Source of the DNA: an uncultured Christensenella sp.
GTDB lineage: Bacteria > Bacillota > Clostridia > Christensenellales > UBA3700
Assembly: GCA_910583995.1 (NCBI GenBank)
Contig: CAJTYW010000007.1
Coordinates: 47,422 to 111,421 of the forward strand
Direction: 5' to 3'
DNA: 64,000 nt
A program made the translations under genes and the position numbers. The notes under the pieces are model-generated. The model worked only from the letters and a program-made list of their open reading frames with translations, made no database searches and was not told the DNA's origin. This document shows positions 60,415-64,000 of the stretch, one piece after another; the stretch's first letter is position 1; each line of letters opens with the position of its first letter.

Positions 60415-62802
60415 TTATGCTAAATTATATGTCATACCTTTTTCAGTTTCAAAAGTTATTTTACCATTATTTACGGCATAATCAACAGGCTCACCTAAAC
60501 TATTTGTTAGGTTTATTTTAGTTTTTCCTATTTTAATATTACATTCACCGCCGTTATGAGAGATTATTGTAAGCTTTTTAACCTGCATATTTTCCCAATC
60601 AAAAGCAAGTTCAAAGTTGCCCCTTGCGATTATTCCGCAAATACTACCTTTATCCCAAACGCTAGGCAAAGCAGGTAATAATTCAATATACCCAAGGTTA
60701 CTTTGCATTAACATTTCAGTTACGCCCGAAGTGTAACCAAAATTTCCGTCAATTTGGAAAGGCGGGTGTGCGTCCCACATATTAGAGTACAAACCTGATT
60801 TAAACAGCTGATTAATAAGTTTATATGCTCTATCGCCATCACCTATCCTTGCCCAGCTATTAATACGCTGTCCCATTGCCCAACCTGTGCTTTTATCGCC
60901 ACGTTTGTTCAAGGAAACTCTTGCTGCGTTTAACCACTCAGGGTGCAAATCCTTATTGATTAAATCCCCCGGGAATAATCCTAATAAATGTGACAAATGT
61001 CTATGGTGTGTTTGTCCGATTTTACCTAAAGTTGTTTCGTGATACCATTCCTTTATTTGTCCGCTATCGCCAATCTCTATAGGGTTTAATTTTTCCTTAA
61101 TAATCTCTAGTTCTTTTGCTAAATCTTCATCAATCCCCAAAAGTTTTGCAGAATATATTGTGTCATTAAACAATTGCCAAATTAGCGATTGCTCATAAGT
61201 GTTACCCAAAGTTCTAGGTCCGTGTTCAGGCGAATATGCAGGCACTGTTACTAACCTATCATTATGCTTATTGTAGACAAGTACTTGTTTGAAATACAAG
61301 CTTGACTCTCGTAGCATTGGATATATTTTGTCTCTCAAAAATTTAGTATCACCAGTATACTCAAAATATTCATAAACATTTTGAAGAATCCAAGCTGTAG
61401 CCGCAGGCGACCAACCCCAACTGAACTCCCACCCAGGGCAAGTCCAACCAAAAGGAGTGTTTTGTGTGTGAAAAACAAAGCCATTCTCTTGATTCTCTGA
61501 GCTTTCAATACCCATATATGTTTTTGCAGTTATTCTTCCTGGCTCTCTTAAACTATCCACATAATTTACAAGCGGAATTGCACATTCTGCCAAATTTGTA
61601 TTGTATGTAGGCCAATAATTCATTTGCAAATTGACATTCATATGATAATCTGAACCCCAAGGCGGATTGTCACGATTATTCCAAACACCTTGTAAATTTG
61701 ATGGCAAAATATCGTTTATTCTTGAAGTTGCAATTGTTAAATACCTTCCGTAATTGTAAAGCAACTCTTCCAAATATCTTTTTTGATTAGGTTTTATCAT
61801 ACCGCTACGATATTTTTTTAGCAATTTATCTGTTGTAAATAGTGGCTCATCTGCCCCTAAATTCAATTTTACTCTGTCATACAATGCAGTATAATCTGCA
61901 ATATGGTCTAATTTTAACTTTTCATAGCCTTTATTTACCGCTTTTTTAACCACATTATCCACTCTTGATACAAGTTGCTCTTTGCTCTCGCCAGTCCTAT
62001 ATTTTGGATAATCTATCGCATAGTCAGTTGCGGCAGACATAATTATAACAACTTCGCTAGCAGCTGTTATCCCAAGTGAAGAACCTTTTGTTTCAACCTT
62101 GCCTGTAGTTATAACTTGCATATTTGAGTAGTATTGTAAATCATTATCTTCAAGCCTGCCGTAAGTCATAATGCAGTTATCTACAGCTTTGCTCTCTACC
62201 TCATGGCAAGACACAAAAGATAAATCCATATCCATTTTTTCTTCGCCCAAAGTCACAAATTTAATCACCAAAACATTATCGGGATATGATGCAAAATACT
62301 CTCTTGTAAATTTGTTTGTGCCTATATTGTAACTCACACCAGAAATAGCATTGTCAAGTGATAAAAACCTTTCATAATTGCTATATTTTTTTGAACTATG
62401 GTGCATATTTATATCAATTTCACCAAAACATTGATAGCAACCATACCCTTCTTCCAAACCTACAAGTTTGTCGCATAATACAGATGCTTCTTCTTCTTTA
62501 TTTTCTTCAAAAAGCTTTTTAACTTCAAGATAATAATCATATACAGTTTTTCCGTTTTCGTCCTTTTGCGTTAAATTACCGCCATTATAATTAGGTCTTT
62601 TTGGTGACGGACCACCTTTCCATAAAGTTTTTTCATTAAAAATAATCCTTTCATTAAAAACTTCGCCATAAATACTACCGCCAAGCATACCATTACCGAT
62701 AGACAAAGTATTTTGTTGCCAAATATCGTTCTCTTTATTTTTTGCAGATAAAAAGATATTTAAAGGCAATTGTTTAGCGGATTTATTAAAATTTATTTTC
62801 AT
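60415..62802 (-). CDS. GH95 alpha-L-fucosidase
   Basis: A 795-aa inverting 1,2-alpha-fucosidase. The order is an N-terminal beta domain (WQQNTLSIGNGMLGGSIYGEVFNERIIFNEKTLWKGGP), an (alpha/alpha)6 barrel with SNLQGVWNNRDNPPWGSDYHMNVNLQMNYW (the catalytic Asn residues lie here), PAYSPEHGP with the general acid Glu, GQTHHRHLSHLLGLFPG, and WDAHPPFQIDGNFGYT with the Asp. No signal peptide is visible, so it probably acts on imported fucosylated oligosaccharides. I start at the ATG at 62802, preceded by GGGGAG; a GTG eight codons earlier lacks a site. It is monocistronic. Confidence 0.95.
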   Translation of the reverse strand: MKINFNKSAKQLPLNIFLSAKNKENDIWQQNTLSIGNGMLGGSIYGEVFNERIIFNEKTLWKGGPSPKRPNYNGGNLTQKDENGKTVYDYYLEVKKLFEENKEEEASVLCDKLVGLEEGYGCYQCFGEIDINMHHSSKKYSNYERFLSLDNAISGVSYNIGTNKFTREYFASYPDNVLVIKFVTLGEEKMDMDLSFVSCHEVESKAVDNCIMTYGRLEDNDLQYYSNMQVITTGKVETKGSSLGITAASEVVIIMSAATDYAIDYPKYRTGESKEQLVSRVDNVVKKAVNKGYEKLKLDHIADYTALYDRVKLNLGADEPLFTTDKLLKKYRSGMIKPNQKRYLEELLYNYGRYLTIATSRINDILPSNLQGVWNNRDNPPWGSDYHMNVNLQMNYWPTYNTNLAECAIPLVNYVDSLREPGRITAKTYMGIESSENQENGFVFHTQNTPFGWTCPGWEFSWGWSPAATAWILQNVYEYFEYTGDTKFLRDKIYPMLRESSLYFKQVLVYNKHNDRLVTVPAYSPEHGPRTLGNTYEQSLIWQLFNDTIYSAKLLGIDEDLAKELEIIKEKLNPIEIGDSGQIKEWYHETTLGKIGQTHHRHLSHLLGLFPGDLINKDLHPEWLNAARVSLNKRGDKSTGWAMGQRINSWARIGDGDRAYKLINQLFKSGLYSNMWDAHPPFQIDGNFGYTSGVTEMLMQSNLGYIELLPALPSVWDKGSICGIIARGNFELAFDWENMQVKKLTIISHNGGECNIKIGKTKINLTNSLGEPVDYAVNNGKITFETEKGMTYNLA

Positions 62803-62854
62803 ATTTTTCTCCCCATAAATAGCCACACATTATAAATTAAATACTATTACCATT

Positions 62855-62884
62855 ATTTTACCATATACTTTAAATTGCTGTCAA
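62855..62884 (-). promoter_or_regulatory. GH95 gene promoter
   Basis: On the minus strand, TTGACA (62879-62884) and TAAAAT (62855-62860) have 18-bp spacing. Confidence 0.68.
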
Positions 62885-62923
62885 TATGAAATCAAATTAA
62901 AGCTGTCAAAAAACACAATTATA

Positions 62924-63139
62924 TTAATACTCTTTTAAGCACAAAATATAATCTGCAGAAATATCTAATATCATACACAAGTTTGCAAGCGTATCCAATG
63001 ACGGAAATTTATCATCGTGCAAATATCTGCTGATTGTCGATGGATTAACGCCCAACTTATCTGCCAATTCTTTTTTTGAAATGCTGCTTGATTCTATTGC
63101 TTCACGAAGTTTTTGTTGAATTTGTTTTATTGTTATCAT
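62924..63139 (-). CDS. XRE-family repressor of the right-end module
   Basis: A 71-aa helix-turn-helix protein: QKLREAIESSSISKKELADKLGVNPSTISRYLHDDKFPSLDTLANLCMILDISADYIL. I start at the ATG at 63139, preceded by AAGGAAAAAAT; a longer upstream reading crosses the operators and is implausible. It diverges from the membrane-protein gene at 63267. Two near-identical 15-bp palindromes lie between them, one over its own -35 box and one exactly within the spacer of the other gene's promoter. That layout predicts autoregulated repression. Confidence 0.88.
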   Translation of the reverse strand: MITIKQIQQKLREAIESSSISKKELADKLGVNPSTISRYLHDDKFPSLDTLANLCMILDISADYILCLKEY

Positions 63140-63161
63140 ATTTTTTCCTTTTTTATAATTA

Positions 63162-63191
63162 CTTATAAGAATAATTTTGCACAATGTACAA
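63162..63191 (-). promoter_or_regulatory. Repressor promoter, overlapped by operator O1
   Basis: On the minus strand, TTGTAC (63186-63191) and TATAAG (63162-63167) have 18-bp spacing. The -35 box lies inside operator O1. Confidence 0.6.
63177..63191. promoter_or_regulatory. Operator O1, palindrome TTGCACAATGTACAA
   Basis: A 15-bp imperfect dyad, related to O2 (TTGCACA-T-TGTGCAA) with a one-base difference in an arm and the opposite centre base. It covers the repressor's -35 region. Confidence 0.72.
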
Positions 63192-63199
63192 AAAATTAC

Positions 63200-63228
63200 T
63201 TGACTTTTGCACATTGTGCAAATATAAT
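63200..63228 (+). promoter_or_regulatory. Membrane-protein promoter with embedded operator
   Basis: TTGACT (63200-63205) and TATAAT (63223-63228) with 17-bp spacing. The operator 63207-63221 fits exactly between the two boxes. Confidence 0.88.
63207..63221. promoter_or_regulatory. Operator O2, perfect palindrome TTGCACATTGTGCAA
   Basis: A perfect 7-bp dyad around one base, in the spacer between -35 and -10. Binding there would block RNA polymerase. Confidence 0.85.
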
Positions 63229-63266
63229 ATATGTATAAAATATAAATATATACTAAGGAGAAAATT

Positions 63267-63845
63267 ATGAAAATTTTTACTTGGATACTTACAATCCTAT
63301 CAATTTTAGCCATTCCTGCAGGCTTATTATTAGGATATTTTGAAAAAGATTTAGTTTTCGGTGCAATTTTAGGTGTTATCTTTTATTTACTGCTAAGCTA
63401 TGCAACACATCAATTATCTGTTAAAATATTTAATGAAGGCGGTAAAATACCTTTTTATATATCTTTTATCGGATATTTTATTCCGCTTGGAGTTATGTAT
63501 ATAATAGTTTGCATATTATCTTTTTTAGACCGTATGGTATACATATTTACAAGAAGACATTATGTAATAGAATTTATTGAATGGTGTAAAGAAAATTTAC
63601 TATATCAAAGTCCTAAAAATTATGATTACACATCGACAAAAGATGAGAAAGAAGAGCCAGTTTATATAGTAAATGGAAGAAAATTAAAATATTTGTCAAA
63701 CGGCACAGACTACGACTTACATATGAATTACAACAGATTTTTGGATAATTACGGCGATTGTTGGCGTTCTTATGATGGGAATAAAACATTTATAAAAGAA
63801 GACGGCGACAATTCTTTGAATAAATTGAAAAAAGACTATTTATAA
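63267..63845 (+). CDS. Membrane protein of unknown function, XRE-controlled
   Basis: A 192-aa protein. Three or four hydrophobic segments lie in the first 95 residues (FTWILTILSILAIPAGLLLGY, FGAILGVIFYLLLSYA, PFYISFIGYFIPLGVMYIIVCIL). A basic segment and a soluble tail of about 85 residues follow, with repeated Tyr/Asn/Asp (EPVYIVNGRKLKYLSNGTDY, DNYGDCWRSYDGNKTF). I do not recognise a family. The ATG has AAGGAG eight bases upstream. Transcription is driven by a consensus promoter that carries an operator for the divergent XRE protein. Confidence 0.8.
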   Translation: MKIFTWILTILSILAIPAGLLLGYFEKDLVFGAILGVIFYLLLSYATHQLSVKIFNEGGKIPFYISFIGYFIPLGVMYIIVCILSFLDRMVYIFTRRHYVIEFIEWCKENLLYQSPKNYDYTSTKDEKEEPVYIVNGRKLKYLSNGTDYDLHMNYNRFLDNYGDCWRSYDGNKTFIKEDGDNSLNKLKKDYL

Positions 63846-63852
63846 TAAAATT

Positions 63853-63886
63853 AAACTCACTGCATAACAATTTATGCAGTGAGTTT
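63853..63886 (+). terminator. Terminator of the membrane-protein gene
   Basis: A 15-bp stem AAACTCACTGCATAA / TTATGCAGTGAGTTT with a 4-nt loop, followed by TT. Confidence 0.9.
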
Positions 63887-63958
63887 TTATAAACACTTTA
63901 CAATTATAACTATTTACTAAAATATTTATTCAATTATTTTTTGATAATAAATAAATAT

Positions 63959-64000
63959 CCCCACGTTAAACGTGGGGTTTTTCACATACGGGTATAACCC
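63959..64000. mobile_element. Hairpin cluster at the window edge, possible IS200/IS605-type end
   Basis: CCCCACG / CGTGGGG stem followed by TTTTTC, then a short GGGT-ATA-ACCC hairpin ending at the last base. GC-rich subterminal hairpins of this kind, in AT-rich DNA, are typical of IS200/IS605 ends. It could also simply be an intrinsic terminator. The rest of any element lies beyond the window. Confidence 0.35.

Noticed and set aside
63140..63313. Longer N-terminus for the XRE repressor at the right end
   Set aside because: It would run through both operators and the promoter and adds hydrophobic residues not seen in XRE proteins. The ATG at 63139 has a ribosome site.
1..64000. CRISPR arrays
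   Set aside because: No series of regularly spaced identical repeats was seen. The only near-identical repeats are the four switch sites and the two XRE operators.

Overview
The window is very AT-rich and codes almost entirely on the minus strand. The clear plus-strand genes are at 10442, 26366, 29195, 39976, 59539 and 63267. The gene set points to an anaerobic, Gram-positive (Bacillota, Clostridia-type) bacterium. Supporting features are the order hrcA-grpE-dnaK-dnaJ behind a CIRCE operator, a long (about 268 nt) SRP RNA, a SCIFF ranthipeptide with its radical SAM maturase, a veg / DUF3794-LysM / ispE cluster, a DUF1540 protein, and two ferredoxin-linked 2-oxoacid oxidoreductases. Two glycosidases of families that act on host glycans (GH95 fucosidase and GH110 alpha-galactosidase) suggest an animal-gut lineage. 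The species cannot be named from this sequence.

Layout. 1-1.35 kb: a truncated secreted-protein gene behind an apparent invertible promoter, then the SRP RNA. 1.4-6.4 kb: the heat-shock operon. 6.5-10.3 kb: a lipoprotein, hemW and lepA. 10.4-13.9 kb: a GDPD-like pseudoenzyme and the kor operon. 14-17.1 kb: GH110, a decayed toxin/immunity pair and tRNA-Asn. 17.3-24.9 kb: an aminotransferase, der, a DUF512 radical SAM protein, an S51 peptidase, and a protease/pseudoprotease lipoprotein pair with a mutarotase-like protein. 25-32.6 kb: small regulators, a large lipoprotein, an O-antigen-ligase-like protein, a GT14 enzyme and gpsA. 32.7-38.2 kb is an accessory stretch: an orphan phage-tail-fibre operon, an ACP/PPTase mini-operon with a leaderless-type promoter, an HNH nuclease with a small Asn-rich ORF, an XRE regulator and a SEC-C protein. 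38.2-51.7 kb is mostly core: malQ, PFOR, secDF, SCIFF, ispE, the SPOCS-LysM protein and veg. 52-54.5 kb: a beta-helix surface protein with a dockerin-like end behind a second invertible-promoter element. 54.7-59.1 kb: an unusual guaA, hom, coaX and an ECF S component. 59.3-64 kb: HTH genes, a TM2 protein, GH95, an XRE repressor/operator/membrane-protein module, and possibly the end of an IS200/IS605 element at the right edge.

Main discovery candidate. Two loci 54 kb apart (580-758 and 54275-54451) share one design. A 123-bp segment carrying a consensus promoter is flanked by inverted 27-28 bp sites, and each site is itself a dyad with arms GTACATAGA / TCTATGTAC. Each locus lies directly upstream of a secreted or surface protein gene. 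In both, the only good promoter points away from the gene and runs into a site followed by a T-run, which is terminator-like. This is the structure expected of a phase-variable promoter switch (inverton) captured in the OFF state at both loci.

Other notable points are a GMP synthase that has lost the catalytic core of its glutaminase domain, a translationally coupled active-protease/pseudoprotease lipoprotein pair, and an operator placed exactly in the spacer of the promoter at the right end. All calls come from reading the sequence; no database search was possible.
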